A stretch of DNA of 64,000 bases from Ralstonia sp. TCR112 (GCF_007997035.1 NZ_VOSS01000018.1:1-64000); one strand, 5' to 3'. Positions 39,717-49,644 are shown, counted from the stretch's first letter. The notes: generated by a model from the letters alone, not told the origin. Translations and numbers: made by a program.

Positions 39717-39796
39717 CGCGGTCAGGAGAAGAACGCCAACACAACGTTGATGGCGCCGCCCTCCACACGGACGGCGGCGCCGGATTGCCTACGCTT

Positions 39797-41005
39797 TTAC
39801 TTCTTCATCAGCGAGCACTTCGACTCGGCCGGCGTGGTGAAAGCCTGCTCGCCCGGGATCGTCGCCACGACCTTCAGGTAGTCCCACGGCTTCTTCGATT
39901 CGGCCGGCGACTTCACCTGCAGCAGGTACATGTCGTGGATGGCACGGCCGTCCTGGCGGATGGTGCCCTTCGTGTAGAAGTCGTCGATCTTGGTCTTCTT
40001 GAGCTGCGCGATGACCTTGTCCGGATCGTCCGTGCCGGCAGCGGCCACGGCCTTGATGTAGTTCGACACCGCCGAGTAATCCGCCGCCTGCAGGCTGCTC
40101 GGCATCTTCTTCATCTTCATGAAGTAGCGGTTGGCGAACTTGCGCGTGGCGTCGTTCATGTCCCAGTACCAGCTGTCGGTCATCAACAGGCCTTCGGCCG
40201 TCTGCAGACCCAGGCTGTGCACGTCGTTGATGAACATCAGCAGGCCGGCGATCTTCATCGACTTGGTGATGCCGAATTCCTTGGCGGCCTTGATCGAGTT
40301 GATCGTGTCGCCGCCGGCGTTGGCCAGGCCCAGGATCTGCGCCTTAGACGACTGCGCCTGCAGCAGGTACGACGAGAAATCCGACGCCGACAGCGGGTGC
40401 TTGACCGAACCCACCACCGTGCCGCCGTTGGCCTTCACCACGGCCGTGGTGTCGTTCTCCAGCGAATGGCCGAAGGCGTAATCAGCGGTCAGGAAGAACC
40501 ACGACTTGCCGCCCTGCTTGACCACCGCGCTGCCTGTGCCCTTGGCCAGCGCCACCGTGTCGTATGCATAGTGGATCGTGTACGGCGTGCACTCTTCGTT
40601 GGTCAGGCGCGCCGTGCCCGCACCGATGTCGATGAACACGCGCTTCTTCTCAGAGGCCACCTTGTTCATCGCCAGGCCCGTGGCGGAGTTCGTGCCGCCC
40701 AGCAGCATGTCCAGGCCTTGCTGATCCATCCATTCACGCGCCTTCGATGCGGCAATGTCGGCCTTGTTCTGGTGATCGGCCGTCACGAGTTCGATCGGCT
40801 TGCCCAGCACCTTGCCGCCCGCATCCTCGATCGCCATCTTGACCGCCTCGACACCGCCCTGCCCGTCGATGTCGGCATACAGACCCGAGAGATCCGTGAT
40901 GTAGCCGATCTTCACCTTGTCGCCGCTCACCTGCGCATGCGCGCCGAATGCCGCCGCGCCCAGCCCTACCGCCATCAATGCACCAGCCAGCTTCTTGAGT
41001 GTCAT
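39797..41005 (-). CDS. livJ: Branched-chain amino acid ABC transporter substrate-binding protein
   Basis: The 402-residue periplasmic binding protein has a signal peptide (about 1-25, ...AAAFGAHA). VKIGYITDLSGLYADIDGQG and AIEDAGGKVLGKPIELVTAD are family features. AGGAG precedes the ATG at 41005. It lies in the middle of the operon between livF and livH. The ligand is presumably a branched-chain amino acid or an aromatic acid analogue, but sequence alone does not fix this. Confidence 0.92.
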   Translation of the reverse strand: MTLKKLAGALMAVGLGAAAFGAHAQVSGDKVKIGYITDLSGLYADIDGQGGVEAVKMAIEDAGGKVLGKPIELVTADHQNKADIAASKAREWMDQQGLDMLLGGTNSATGLAMNKVASEKKRVFIDIGAGTARLTNEECTPYTIHYAYDTVALAKGTGSAVVKQGGKSWFFLTADYAFGHSLENDTTAVVKANGGTVVGSVKHPLSASDFSSYLLQAQSSKAQILGLANAGGDTINSIKAAKEFGITKSMKIAGLLMFINDVHSLGLQTAEGLLMTDSWYWDMNDATRKFANRYFMKMKKMPSSLQAADYSAVSNYIKAVAAAGTDDPDKVIAQLKKTKIDDFYTKGTIRQDGRAIHDMYLLQVKSPAESKKPWDYLKVVATIPGEQAFTTPAESKCSLMKK

Positions 41006-41080
41006 GGTCTTGTCTCCTGTGTCGTGCGCGCCGCGGATCACGCTGGCGCATGGGTCTTGCAAGTCGATCGGGAAAACGTC

Positions 41081-41821
41081 TTACACGCCGAGCAGTTCGT
41101 GCAGCACCGGCATCTTGTCCTGCAGTTGCGCCGCCTCGAAACGCTCGACGATGCGGCCGTGTTCCATCACATAAAAGCGATCTGCCAGCGGCGCGGCGAA
41201 GCGGAAGTTCTGCTCCACCATCACCACCGTGTAGCCGCGCTTCTTGAGCATCAGGATCATGCGGGCCAGCGCCTGCACGATCACCGGCGCAAGGCCTTCT
41301 GAAATCTCGTCGAGCAGCAGCAGGTTCGCGCCCGTGCGCAGGATGCGCCCGACCGCCAGCATCTGCTGCTCACCGCCCGACAGGCGCGTGCCCTGGCTCT
41401 GCCGGCGCTCGGCCAGGTTCGGGAACATCTCGTAGATCTCGTCGATGCTCATGCCGGCATTGCCGGTCTTGGCCACCTGCCCTTTCAGCACCGGCGGCAG
41501 CATCAGGTTCTCTTCGCACGAGAGGCTCGAGAAGATGCCGCGCTCTTCGGGGCAATAACCGATGCCGCAGTGGGCGATCTTGTGCGTCGGCAGGTCGATC
41601 GTTTCCACGCCTTGGCCGCTTGCGTCGTGCACGACGATGGAGCCCTTGCGCGTGCCCACCAGGCCCATGATGGCGCGCAGCGTGGTGGTGCGGCCCGCGC
41701 CGTTGCGGCCGAGCAGCGTGACCACCTCGCCGCGGTTCACGGTCAGGTCGACACCATGCAGGATGTGCGATTCGCCGTACCAGGCGTGCAGGTCCTTGAT
41801 CTGGAGCGCGGGCGTGCTCAT
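41081..41821 (-). CDS. livF: Branched-chain amino acid ABC transporter ATP-binding protein LivF (Walker A Lys to Arg)
   Basis: The 246-residue ABC ATPase has the signature LSGGEQQM and Walker B LLLLDEISEGLAP. Its Walker A reads GRNGAGRTTT: the invariant lysine (expected GKTT) is Arg44. The DNA (CGC in the coding strand) is unambiguous. The protein is otherwise intact, so either arginine supports binding in this subfamily, or LivG supplies the competent site. It lies 112 bases after livG. Confidence 0.93.
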   Translation of the reverse strand: MSTPALQIKDLHAWYGESHILHGVDLTVNRGEVVTLLGRNGAGRTTTLRAIMGLVGTRKGSIVVHDASGQGVETIDLPTHKIAHCGIGYCPEERGIFSSLSCEENLMLPPVLKGQVAKTGNAGMSIDEIYEMFPNLAERRQSQGTRLSGGEQQMLAVGRILRTGANLLLLDEISEGLAPVIVQALARMILMLKKRGYTVVMVEQNFRFAAPLADRFYVMEHGRIVERFEAAQLQDKMPVLHELLGV

Positions 41822-41933
41822 GCAGTGTTCTCGTGTGTTCGGGTCTAGCGTTCGCTTACGTTTGATACGCGGCATGCAGCCGCGTCGCGTGATCGATCAG
41901 CGTCGATCAGTGGCCTCAACAGCGTCAACAGCT

Positions 41934-42704
41934 TCAATGGCCTTCCAGCGCCGCATCGGCGGTGCCCATATAGGCTTCCATCACCTGCGGGTTCTTCGAG
42001 ACCTCTTCGTACGGGCCTTCGGCCAGGATCTGGCCGCGCTGCAGCACCGTGATCTTGTCGGCGATGGACGACACCACGTTCATGTTGTGTTCGACCATCA
42101 GGATCGTGCGGCCCTGTGCGACGCGCTTGATCAGCTCCGTCACGCGGTCCACGTCTTCGTGGCCCATGCCCTGCGTGGGCTCGTCGAGCAGCATCAGCTC
42201 GGGCTCCATCGCGAGCGTGGTCGCAATCTCCAGCGCGCGCTTGCGGCCGTAGGGCAGCTCCACCGTCACGGTATGCGCGAACTGCGTCAGGCCCACCTGT
42301 TCGAGCAGCTCCATCGCGCGCGCATTCAACTTGTTGAGCGACTGCTCGCTGCGCCAGAACGCGTACGCCGTACCGAGCTGCCGCTGCAGCCCGACGCGAA
42401 CGTTTTCCATCACCGTCAGATGCGGAAACACGGCGGAGATCTGAAACGAGCGGATGACGCCGCGGCGTGCGATCTGTGCCGGCTTTTCCGATGTGATATC
42501 GACACCGTTGAACAGAATCGTGCCGCGCGTGGGCACCAGGAATTTGGTCAGCAGGTTGAAACAGGTCGTCTTGCCGGCACCGTTCGGGCCGATGAGCGCA
42601 TGGATGGACCCACGCTGCACGCGCAGGTTGACGTCGGACACGGCGGTAAAGCCCTTGAAGCCCTTGGTCAGTCCGCGCGTTTCGAGAATGATGTCCTGCG
42701 CCAT
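41934..42704 (-). CDS. livG: Branched-chain amino acid ABC transporter ATP-binding protein LivG
   Basis: The 256-residue ABC ATPase has a canonical Walker A (GPNGAGKTT), the LivG-typical FQISAVFPHLTVMENVRVGL, a divergent signature region (ELPYGRKRALEIA) and Walker B ELMLLDEPTQGMG. It pairs with LivF. It is the first gene of the liv operon on this strand; the start MAQDIILETR at 42704 has the usual length. Confidence 0.95.
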   Translation of the reverse strand: MAQDIILETRGLTKGFKGFTAVSDVNLRVQRGSIHALIGPNGAGKTTCFNLLTKFLVPTRGTILFNGVDITSEKPAQIARRGVIRSFQISAVFPHLTVMENVRVGLQRQLGTAYAFWRSEQSLNKLNARAMELLEQVGLTQFAHTVTVELPYGRKRALEIATTLAMEPELMLLDEPTQGMGHEDVDRVTELIKRVAQGRTILMVEHNMNVVSSIADKITVLQRGQILAEGPYEEVSKNPQVMEAYMGTADAALEGH

Positions 42705-42902
42705 GATTCCCTCTTGTCTCCCGCCCTTTTTATGGTGCGGATGATTGTCAACGGCTGTTGCGTTGCAAAACATCGGGGTTTTTACCGAGACGATTACACC
42801 CCGCTTACGCCCCGGAAACCCGCACCGGTATTGGCTTTCCGGCTCACGCGGGAGGGTTACGTAGAGTTACGTATCGGGGCAATGCGGATTGCGCATCCAG
42901 TG

Positions 42903-42930
42903 GACACGGGCGGTGTGTCATGCCCGTGTC
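42903..42930. terminator. Inverted repeat downstream of the GMC oxidoreductase gene
   Basis: GACACGGGC and GCCCGTGTC form a perfect 9-bp stem with a ten-base loop, 25 bases after the GMC gene stop. There is no T-run, so termination is only probable. The remaining sequence up to livG (42705-42955) shows no gene and must hold the liv promoter. Confidence 0.45.
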
Positions 42931-42955
42931 AACGGCTTCGCCAGCGGGACCGGCG

Positions 42956-44590
42956 TCAGGCTGCCACGGCCTCGCCGCGGGCACGGGCCTTGCGCGCCGC
43001 ACGGATCATCTCGCTGGCCTTCTCCGCAATCATGATCGTCGGCGAGTTGGTATTGCCCGAGGTAATCGTCGGCATGACGGAGGCGTCCACCACCCGCAGG
43101 CCGTCGATGCCGCGCACGCGCAGCTGCGCATCGACCACCGCGTTTGCATCGTCGGCGCGGCCCATGCGGCACGTGCCGACCGGGTGGAAGATGGTCGTGC
43201 CGATTTCTCCGGCCGCGCGCGCGAGTTCTTCGTCGGTCTGGAACGCCGAGCCGGGCAGATACTCCTCGGGCTTGTATTGCGCCAAGGCCGGCTGCGCGAC
43301 GATGCGGCGCGTGAGCCGCAGCGAATCGGCCGCGACCTTGCGGTCTTCCTCTGTGGACAAGTAGTTCGGCGCGATGGCCGGCGCCGCAAACGGATCGGCG
43401 GACGTGACATGCACCGTGCCGCGCGACGTAGGCCGCAGGTTGCACACGCTCGCGGTAAACGCATTGAACGCGTGCAGCGGATCGCCGAACTTATCGAGCG
43501 ACAGCGGCTGCACGTGGTATTCCACATCGGGCCGCGACACATGCGGATTCGAGCGCGCAAACACGCCGAGCTGCGAGGGCGCCATGCTCATCGGCCCGCT
43601 CTGATTGAACGCGTACTGCATGCCGATGAGGGCCTTGCCCCACCAGTTGGAGGCGCGCGTGTTGAGCGTGGGCACACCGTTCACCTTCACCACGCTGCGC
43701 AGCTGCAGGTGGTCCTGCAGGTTTTCTCCGACGCCCGGCAACGCCTGGCGCACCGGAATGCCGAGCGCCTGCAGACGCTCCGGCTGCCCAATGCCGGCCA
43801 GCTCCAGCAATTGCGGCGAGTTGACCGCGCCCGCTGACAGGATCACCTCTTCGCGCGCGGCCACGGTGTAGTCCTGTCCTGCCCCGCGATACGTCACGCC
43901 CGTGCAGCGCTTGCCGTCAAACGTCAGCGCCCGCGCCTGCGCGCCCGTCACGATGGTCAGGTTGGGCCGCTGCGACGCCGGGCGCAGAAAACCCTTGGCC
44001 GTGTTCCAGCGGATACCGCGCTTCTGGTTGACCTCGAAGTAACCGACGCCGAAGTTGTCGCCGCGGTTGAAGTCGCTCGTGCGCGGGATGCCCGCTTGCA
44101 CAGCCGCTTCGATGAAGGTCTCCAGCACCTGCCAGTGCAGGCGTTGCGGCTCGACGCGCCATTCGCCGCTCGCGCCGTGCCATTCGTTCGCGCCGCCGTG
44201 ATGGTTTTCACTGGCCTTGAACAGCGGCAGCACCGCATCCCACTTCCAGGAATCATCACCGGTGATGGCCGCCCAGCCGTCGTAATCCTCGCGCTGGCCG
44301 CGCATGTAGATCATGCCGTTGATCGACGAGCAGCCTCCCAGCACCCGGCCGCGCGGATACCCCAGCGAGCGGCCGTTCAGCCCGGGCTCTTCGCGCGTGC
44401 GATACAGCCAATCGGTGCGCGGATTGCCGATGCAATAAAGATAGCCGACGGGGATGTGGATCCAGTGGTAATCGTCCTTGCCGCCCGCTTCGAGCAGCAG
44501 GACCGAAACGTCGGGGTCGCGGGTCAGCCGGTTGGCGAGGACGCAGCCTGCGGAGCCTGCGCCGATGATGATGTAGTCGTAGGTGTCCAT
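42956..44590 (-). CDS. GMC-family FAD oxidoreductase (choline dehydrogenase-like)
   Basis: The 544-residue flavoenzyme has the FAD loop DYIIIGAGSAGCVLANRL and the GMC signature RGRVLGGCSSINGMIYMRG. GAVNSPQLLELAGIG is the second signature. Active-site His in FHPVGTCRMG and Asn/His region SGNTNSPTIMIAEKAS complete the site. It oxidises an alcohol, not necessarily choline: no betaine aldehyde dehydrogenase gene adjoins it. The upstream neighbour is a lipase-like hydrolase, 66 bases away. Confidence 0.93.
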   Translation of the reverse strand: MDTYDYIIIGAGSAGCVLANRLTRDPDVSVLLLEAGGKDDYHWIHIPVGYLYCIGNPRTDWLYRTREEPGLNGRSLGYPRGRVLGGCSSINGMIYMRGQREDYDGWAAITGDDSWKWDAVLPLFKASENHHGGANEWHGASGEWRVEPQRLHWQVLETFIEAAVQAGIPRTSDFNRGDNFGVGYFEVNQKRGIRWNTAKGFLRPASQRPNLTIVTGAQARALTFDGKRCTGVTYRGAGQDYTVAAREEVILSAGAVNSPQLLELAGIGQPERLQALGIPVRQALPGVGENLQDHLQLRSVVKVNGVPTLNTRASNWWGKALIGMQYAFNQSGPMSMAPSQLGVFARSNPHVSRPDVEYHVQPLSLDKFGDPLHAFNAFTASVCNLRPTSRGTVHVTSADPFAAPAIAPNYLSTEEDRKVAADSLRLTRRIVAQPALAQYKPEEYLPGSAFQTDEELARAAGEIGTTIFHPVGTCRMGRADDANAVVDAQLRVRGIDGLRVVDASVMPTITSGNTNSPTIMIAEKASEMIRAARKARARGEAVAA

Positions 44591-44656
44591 GTCTCCGTGC
44601 TTCTTTCCTTGGTGTTATTGGTTTTTGTTTTTATGGTGCAACCAATTCACTTCAAA

Positions 44657-45526
44657 TCAAATCCGCGAAGCCAGCCACTCCGTCATCTTTCCAAATACCT
44701 CGCTACGCAGCGGTTCGGCTTCGTTGAAGATCTCGTGATACCCGTTGTCGAACCATGCCAACGTCCGCAAATCTTCCGGCGCATTCGCATAGAAATCGCG
44801 GCTGCCGGAGGGATCGACAATCGCATCCGCGCCTCCAGCCATCAGCAGCATCGGCGCTTCCAGGCGCGGCGCATCCTGCTGCGCCTGCGTGATCGCATTG
44901 AGCATGAACTCCAGCAATGATGCGCTGATCGTGCTTTGCACCAGCGGGTCTGCACGATAGGCGGCAGCGACGCTGGGATCGTGCGAAAGCTTGGCCGGAT
45001 CAACGGGATTGGGCACCGGCAACCGCGGCGCGATGGCGGAGAGAATCCCCCGCACGATGCCCGTTCCGGGCGGCAATTTCACGCGCAACGCGGGCGATGA
45101 CAGCAGCACGCCACGCACGGGGCGGATACGCGCGGTGGTGAAGCGCGCGACGATCAACCCGCCCATGCTGTGGCCAAGGACGAACGGCATCTCGTGCCAT
45201 TCGGCGACGACGGCATCGACGATTTCTGCGAGATCGGTGAGGTAGTTGTCTTGCGCGTCGAGCGCCATGCGCGGGCCGCCGCTCTTGCCGTGGCCGCGCA
45301 GGTCGAAGGCCCGTACGCGCAGGCCAAGGTCGGTGAGCACCTTGGCCACATGTGGATAGCGGCCGCTGTGTTCGGCCATGCCGTGAACGAGGATGACGGT
45401 ACCGCGAGGTTCGCCCATGTCGGGCACGGGCAACCACGTGCGGACCAGCAGTTCAGTGCCGTCCTTCATGCGCTGGCGGCTTTCCAGCGCTGGATGGGCG
45501 GTGACCTGAGCGGGGGCTTGCGTCAT
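44657..45526 (-). CDS. Alpha/beta hydrolase, monoacylglycerol lipase-like
   Basis: The 289-residue serine hydrolase has VILVHGMAEHSGRYPHVAKV (HGMAEHSGRY is typical of monoacylglycerol lipases), the nucleophile elbow GHSMGG, Asp in GGADAIVDPSGS and His in GYHEIFNE. It is predicted to hydrolyse acylglycerols or other esters. The ATG at 45526 has a GGAGGAG site. It is followed by the GMC oxidoreductase gene in the same direction, and an alcohol released by the hydrolase could be a substrate of that enzyme. Confidence 0.9.
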   Translation of the reverse strand: MTQAPAQVTAHPALESRQRMKDGTELLVRTWLPVPDMGEPRGTVILVHGMAEHSGRYPHVAKVLTDLGLRVRAFDLRGHGKSGGPRMALDAQDNYLTDLAEIVDAVVAEWHEMPFVLGHSMGGLIVARFTTARIRPVRGVLLSSPALRVKLPPGTGIVRGILSAIAPRLPVPNPVDPAKLSHDPSVAAAYRADPLVQSTISASLLEFMLNAITQAQQDAPRLEAPMLLMAGGADAIVDPSGSRDFYANAPEDLRTLAWFDNGYHEIFNEAEPLRSEVFGKMTEWLASRI

Positions 45527-45601
45527 CGGCGTCTCCTCCTTGGGTTGCCAGATTGTGGCATAGACGCCGCCTGCCGCAATCTGCGTCAATAGAGCGGCCC
45601 G

Positions 45602-46069
45602 TCAGTGGCAGCAGGCGTCGGGGTCGGAGTCGGGGCCGCCTTCCCCGTCCTCGCCGGCCACGCGCTGGAGGATCGGGCAATCAGGCAGGTCATCACCGTG
45701 GCAGGCGTTGGCAAGCGTCATGAGCGTGTCGCGCATGCTTTGCAGCTCGCTGATGCGCGCATCGAGGTCGGCCACGTGGCGCAGGGTCACGGCTTTCACG
45801 TCGGCGCTGGCGCGTTCGCGGTCGTTCCATAACGACAGCAGCGTGCGAATCTCTTCCAGCGAGAAACCCAGCGAGCGCGACCTGTGGATAAACCGCAGCA
45901 CATGCAACGCCCGCGCGTCGTACATGCGGTAGTTGCCTTCGGTGCGCGGGCTCGGCGGCAGCAGGCCGATGCTTTCGTAGTAACGGATCATCTTGGCCGA
46001 CACGCCGCTGGCCTTCGCGGCCTCGCCAATGTTGACCGGTCCTTTGTCGACGAGATGAGTGCGCGTCAT
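45602..46069 (-). CDS. cueR: MerR-family copper-responsive regulator CueR
   Basis: The 155-residue regulator begins with a MerR HTH ([20 protein letters not shown]) and a coiled-coil dimerisation helix, then a metal loop with two cysteines, [12 protein letters not shown], the CueR Cu(I) pattern. The C-terminus (DSDPDACCH) is richer in Cys and His than E. coli CueR. Its ATG overlaps the copA stop codon (ATGA), so it is coupled to the gene it regulates. CueR-type operators are at 48327 and 48368. Confidence 0.93.
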   Translation of the reverse strand: MTRTHLVDKGPVNIGEAAKASGVSAKMIRYYESIGLLPPSPRTEGNYRMYDARALHVLRFIHRSRSLGFSLEEIRTLLSLWNDRERASADVKAVTLRHVADLDARISELQSMRDTLMTLANACHGDDLPDCPILQRVAGEDGEGGPDSDPDACCH

Positions 46070-48288
46070 GCGTTGTCTCCGGTGGCGCGCCAGCGGCGCA
46101 GCATCAGCGCATTGGTGACCACGCTCACGCTGGAGAACGCCATGGCCGCGCCGGCAAATGTCGGGTTCAGCAAGCCGAATGCCGCCAGCGGAATGCCCAC
46201 CACGTTATAGATGAACGCCCAGAACAGGTTCTGGCGGATCTTGGCGACGGTGCGGCGCGAGAGGTCCAGCGCGTCGCTCACCAGACGCGGCTCGCCGCGC
46301 ATGAGCGTGATGCCGGCGGCCTGCATCGCCACATCGGTGCCTGTGGCCATGGCGATGCCGACATCGGCCGCAGCCAGCGCCGGCGCGTCGTTGATGCCAT
46401 CGCCGACCATCGCCACCACATGGCCGCCCTTCTGCCATGCCGTCACGCGCGCGGCCTTGTCTTGCGGCAGCACTTGCGCGGCCACTTCATCGATGCCAAG
46501 TGCCTGCGCCACGCTGCGCGCCGCACCAGCGTTGTCGCCAGTCACAAGCGCGGTGCGCACGCCGCGCGCCTGCAGCGCGGACACGGCTTCCTTCGCGCCG
46601 GGCTTCAGCGCATCGCCAAAGGCAATCAGCCCGCGCAGCTGCACGCCGCTTTCGTCACGCTGCGCAAGCCACGAGACGGTGTTGCCTTGCGCCTCCAGCG
46701 CATCGGCGCGCGCTTGCAATGCGCTGCGATCGAGTCCCAGTTCATCCATCCACCGCGCGTTGCCGAGTTGCAGCGACGCGCCATTCACGATGCCGCGCGT
46801 GCCGCGTCCGGCCAGCACTTCGGGCGATTGCGCGGGCGTGACAGCGCGACCGCGCTCCTTGGCATAGTCGCGCGTGGCTTGTGCCAGCGGGTGCGTGTTC
46901 TCGGCCTGCAGCGCGGCAAGCTGGTCGAGCAGCGTGTCGGCGTCAATGCCGGGTGCCGCCTCCACCGCCGTGACGCGCGGCTGGCCGACGGTAAGCGTGC
47001 CCGTCTTGTCGAAGACGACGAAATCGACTTGTTGGGCGCGCTCCAGCGCCTGCGCATCGGCAATGAGAATGCCCCGCCGCGCGCCCGCACCCGTGCCGGC
47101 CATGATGGCGGACGGCGTGGCAAGGCCGAGCGCGCACGGGCAAGCGATCACCAGCACCGCGACGGCGTTCACGATGGCCGTCTCCCAACCCGCGCCAGCG
47201 ATGAACCAACCCGCCAGCGTCAGCAACGCCGCCACCAGGACCGCCGGCACGAAGATGGCGCTCACGCGGTCGACCAGTTGCTGGATCGGCGGCTTGGCGG
47301 CCTGCGCGTCTTCTACGAGGCGGATGATGCGCGAGAGCATCGTGTCTGCGCCGATGGCCGTGGTGCGCACGAGCAGCACGCCGTCGGTGGCGATGGCACC
47401 GGCGGTCACGCGGTCGCCTTCGCGCTTGGGCACGGGCAGGCTTTCGCCGGTCAGCATGGATTCATCGACGTGGCTCGCGCCTTCCAGCACCACCGCATCC
47501 ACGGGGATGCGTTCACCGGCGCGCACGGACACCACATCGCCGACGCGCACGTGGGCGACGGGGGTATCGCGCAGCGTGCCGTCGGCACCGCGCACGCGAG
47601 CGGTGTCGGGGCGCAGCGCCTGCAGAGCGCGGATGGCCTGGGCAGTCTGGCGCTTGGCACGCACTTCCAGCCACTTGCCGAGCCGCACCAGCGTGATGAC
47701 CACGGCGGCGCTTTCGAAGTACAGGTGCGGCGCGTGGTGCATCCCCTCCGCCCCGGCGCGCCACCACAGCCACAGCGACAGCCCATACGCCGCCGACGTG
47801 CCAAGCGCCACCAGCAGATCCATATTGCCGGCGCCCGCACGGAGCGCCTTCCAGCCCGCTTTGTAGAAGCGCGCACCAATGACGAACTGCACCGGCGTCG
47901 CCAGCAGCCATTGCACCCAGGCCGGCAGCATCCAGTCGCCGCCGAACCAGCCGGCGATCATCGGCAACACCAGCGGCACAGACAGCGCGGCGGCAATCCA
48001 CACGGGGCCGGCACCGTCCCAGAAGTCGGGTTCGGCAGCAGCGGGCGCGGCAGTTTCGTCGGAAGCGACGCGCGCCTCATAGCCGGCAGCGGTGACGGCG
48101 GCGACCAGCGCATCGCGGGCCGCACCGCCCTGTACGCGGGCACGCTCGGTCGCGAGATTCACGCTCGCTTCGGTCACGCCCGGCACGGCGCGGAGGGCAC
48201 GCTCGACGCGGCCCGCACAGGCGGCGCAGGTCATCCCGCTGATCTCCAGATCGGTAGAGGCCACGTCGGCAAGGCTGGCGGCAGTCAT
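46066..48288 (-). CDS. copA: Copper-exporting P1B-type ATPase CopA
   Basis: The 740-residue Cu(I) efflux pump has one N-terminal HMA domain with GMTCAACAG (Cys21, Cys24), eight membrane helices, the transport motif ACPCALG (Cys383, Cys385), TGES, the phosphorylated Asp427 in DKTGTLT, NTHPLA, and [11 protein letters not shown]. The start MTAASLADV at 48288 excludes an unrelated upstream stretch. It is driven by a promoter with a 19-bp spacer, as expected for CueR control. Confidence 0.96.
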   Translation of the reverse strand: MTAASLADVASTDLEISGMTCAACAGRVERALRAVPGVTEASVNLATERARVQGGAARDALVAAVTAAGYEARVASDETAAPAAAEPDFWDGAGPVWIAAALSVPLVLPMIAGWFGGDWMLPAWVQWLLATPVQFVIGARFYKAGWKALRAGAGNMDLLVALGTSAAYGLSLWLWWRAGAEGMHHAPHLYFESAAVVITLVRLGKWLEVRAKRQTAQAIRALQALRPDTARVRGADGTLRDTPVAHVRVGDVVSVRAGERIPVDAVVLEGASHVDESMLTGESLPVPKREGDRVTAGAIATDGVLLVRTTAIGADTMLSRIIRLVEDAQAAKPPIQQLVDRVSAIFVPAVLVAALLTLAGWFIAGAGWETAIVNAVAVLVIACPCALGLATPSAIMAGTGAGARRGILIADAQALERAQQVDFVVFDKTGTLTVGQPRVTAVEAAPGIDADTLLDQLAALQAENTHPLAQATRDYAKERGRAVTPAQSPEVLAGRGTRGIVNGASLQLGNARWMDELGLDRSALQARADALEAQGNTVSWLAQRDESGVQLRGLIAFGDALKPGAKEAVSALQARGVRTALVTGDNAGAARSVAQALGIDEVAAQVLPQDKAARVTAWQKGGHVVAMVGDGINDAPALAAADVGIAMATGTDVAMQAAGITLMRGEPRLVSDALDLSRRTVAKIRQNLFWAFIYNVVGIPLAAFGLLNPTFAGAAMAFSSVSVVTNALMLRRWRATGDNA

Positions 48289-48319
48289 GGAAGCGTCCGT
48301 TTTGAAGGAGATGGCAGTC

Positions 48320-48350
48320 AGCCTAGACCTTCCCATCTTGGTAAGGTCAA
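48320..48350 (-). promoter_or_regulatory. CueR-dependent promoter and operator of copA
   Basis: The dyad ACCTTCCCATC-TTGGTAAGGT (48327-48347) lies between TTGACC (minus-35, 48350-48345) and TAGGCT (minus-10, 48325-48320), read on the minus strand. The spacer is 19 bases, the over-long spacing used by MerR-family activators. Confidence 0.85.
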
Positions 48351-48364
48351 GCGCCATTTTACGC

Positions 48365-48395
48365 TTGCGCTTCCCACGATGGGAAGGTTCATACT
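48365..48395 (+). promoter_or_regulatory. CueR-dependent promoter and operator of copZ
   Basis: A second dyad, CTTCCCA-CGA-TGGGAAG (48370-48386), lies between TTGCGC (minus-35, 48365-48370) and CATACT (minus-10, 48390-48395). The spacer is again 19 bases. It faces copZ. Confidence 0.8.
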
Positions 48396-48434
48396 GCTGC
48401 CGTGATTCACCCTTCCCTCTTTCAGGAGCCAACC

Positions 48435-48647
48435 ATGACGACGTCTTCCACGACCTTTTCCGTGACGGGCATGAGCTGCGGCCACTGCGTATCGGCCGTC
48501 ACGCGGGCGGTGCAGCAGGTCGATGCCGGCGCCAATGTGCAGGTCGACCTCGACAAGCAGACCGTGGCCGTCACCAGCGGCGCCGGCGCCGATGCGGTCA
48601 AGGCTGCCATTGAGCAAGCCGGCTACCCGGTCAAAGCTTCCGCCTGA
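48435..48647 (+). CDS. copZ: Copper chaperone CopZ (HMA domain protein)
   Basis: The 70-residue single HMA domain carries the metal motif GMSCGHC and is predicted to hand Cu(I) to CopA. It begins [12 protein letters not shown] and ends with [19 protein letters not shown] is the ribosome site. It is divergent from copA and has its own CueR-type operator. Confidence 0.93.
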   Translation: MTTSSTTFSVTGMSCGHCVSAVTRAVQQVDAGANVQVDLDKQTVAVTSGAGADAVKAAIEQAGYPVKASA

Positions 48648-48664
48648 GCCGGGCGGTGGCAACA

Positions 48665-48695
48665 AAAAAGGCGTGCCGCTGTGGCACGCCTTTTT
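48665..48695. terminator. Bidirectional terminator between copZ and ompW
   Basis: AAAAAGGCGTGCC and GGCACGCCTTTTT form a perfect 13-bp stem with a GCTGT loop, ending in A and T runs on both sides. Confidence 0.93.
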
Positions 48696-48711
48696 GTTTG
48701 CGCGGAAGCGC

Positions 48712-49440
48712 TTAGAAGCGGTAGCCGACGTTCAGGAAGGTCACGACCGGGTTGATCTTGATCTTCGCTTCGCTCTGGATGTGCACGCCGTTGATCAGCG
48801 TGGTGTCGATCTTGGCCGTGGTCTTCAGCGGCAGATAGGACACCGACAAGCCAACGAACCAATCCTTGGTGATGGCGTAGGTCGCGCCCACGTTCAGCAC
48901 CGGATTCAGCGAGCTGTCGGTCGTCACATTGCTCTTGCTGCCCGGCGTGCCGCGGCCCAGGACCTGGTTCTGGAAAGCGCTGCTGGTGATCTTCTCGTCG
49001 GAGAACCACGTGTAGTTCAGGCCGGCGCCGACATACGGACGGAACTTGCTGTCCGCACTGAAGAAGTACCACTTGGCCAGCACGGCCGGGCTCCATTGCT
49101 TGGCCGAACCGATTTCGCCATAGCCGGAGAACGAGCCGGTGCCTTCAATCTTGTGGCGCGGCGGCAGACCACCCACCAGTTCGACGGCGATGTTGTCGGT
49201 GAAGAAGTGTGTAAAGGCGAGACCGACGGTGTCGGCTTCCTTGATCTTCGCGCCGGTGTTCGGCACCGATTGATTGACGGGTGCGCCGCCAACGCTGTTG
49301 ACGAACAGCGGGTCGCTCGAGCTATTCGGCATCACGCGGAACCAGCCGAGGCTGACGATGTTGCTGCCGGCAGCCTGTGCGTGTGCGGCGGTGGCGAGGA
49401 TCATCCCGGCGGCGGCCGCCAGTGCTTTTTTATAGGCCAT
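48712..49440 (-). CDS. ompW: OmpW-family outer membrane protein
   Basis: The 242-residue eight-stranded beta-barrel porin has a signal peptide (about 1-22, ...LATAAHAQA) and ends in Phe (GYRF), the typical barrel-assembly signal. TVGLAFTHFFTDNIAVELV and RPYVGAGLNYTWF are OmpW features. The usual role is passage of hydrophobic molecules. It is convergent with copZ and not evidently part of the copper response. Confidence 0.92.
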   Translation of the reverse strand: MAYKKALAAAAGMILATAAHAQAAGSNIVSLGWFRVMPNSSSDPLFVNSVGGAPVNQSVPNTGAKIKEADTVGLAFTHFFTDNIAVELVGGLPPRHKIEGTGSFSGYGEIGSAKQWSPAVLAKWYFFSADSKFRPYVGAGLNYTWFSDEKITSSAFQNQVLGRGTPGSKSNVTTDSSLNPVLNVGATYAITKDWFVGLSVSYLPLKTTAKIDTTLINGVHIQSEAKIKINPVVTFLNVGYRF

Positions 49441-49644
49441 CTCTGTATGTGCTCCTGTGTCAGACGCATCCGATACAAACGCATTTCATACGTTTGCGGT
49501 GCGTTCTACGTCTCCTCCCAGGTGGAAGGGATGGCCATTATCCCGTGTGATTGCCTTGGCTAGAACCCTTTTTCTAGAGGTTTTCTGTTACAAGCGGCGC
49601 GCTCCATCGGCCTGCAGCGGGCGTCTTCGGCACATGCCCGATTT
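49441..49644. other. Promoter region of ompW; no gene seen
   Basis: About 200 bases between ompW and the reductase gene. It must hold the ompW promoter and the 3' end of the following unit; I see no gene in it. Confidence 0.4.

Noticed and set aside
45883-45891. Perfect DnaA box (TGTGGATAA) inside cueR
   Set aside because: Isolated single copy in coding DNA with no AT-rich tract or further boxes nearby.
46420-48405. Long plus-strand open frame opposite copA
   Set aside because: A GC-rich antisense shadow of a P-type ATPase with all motifs on the minus strand.
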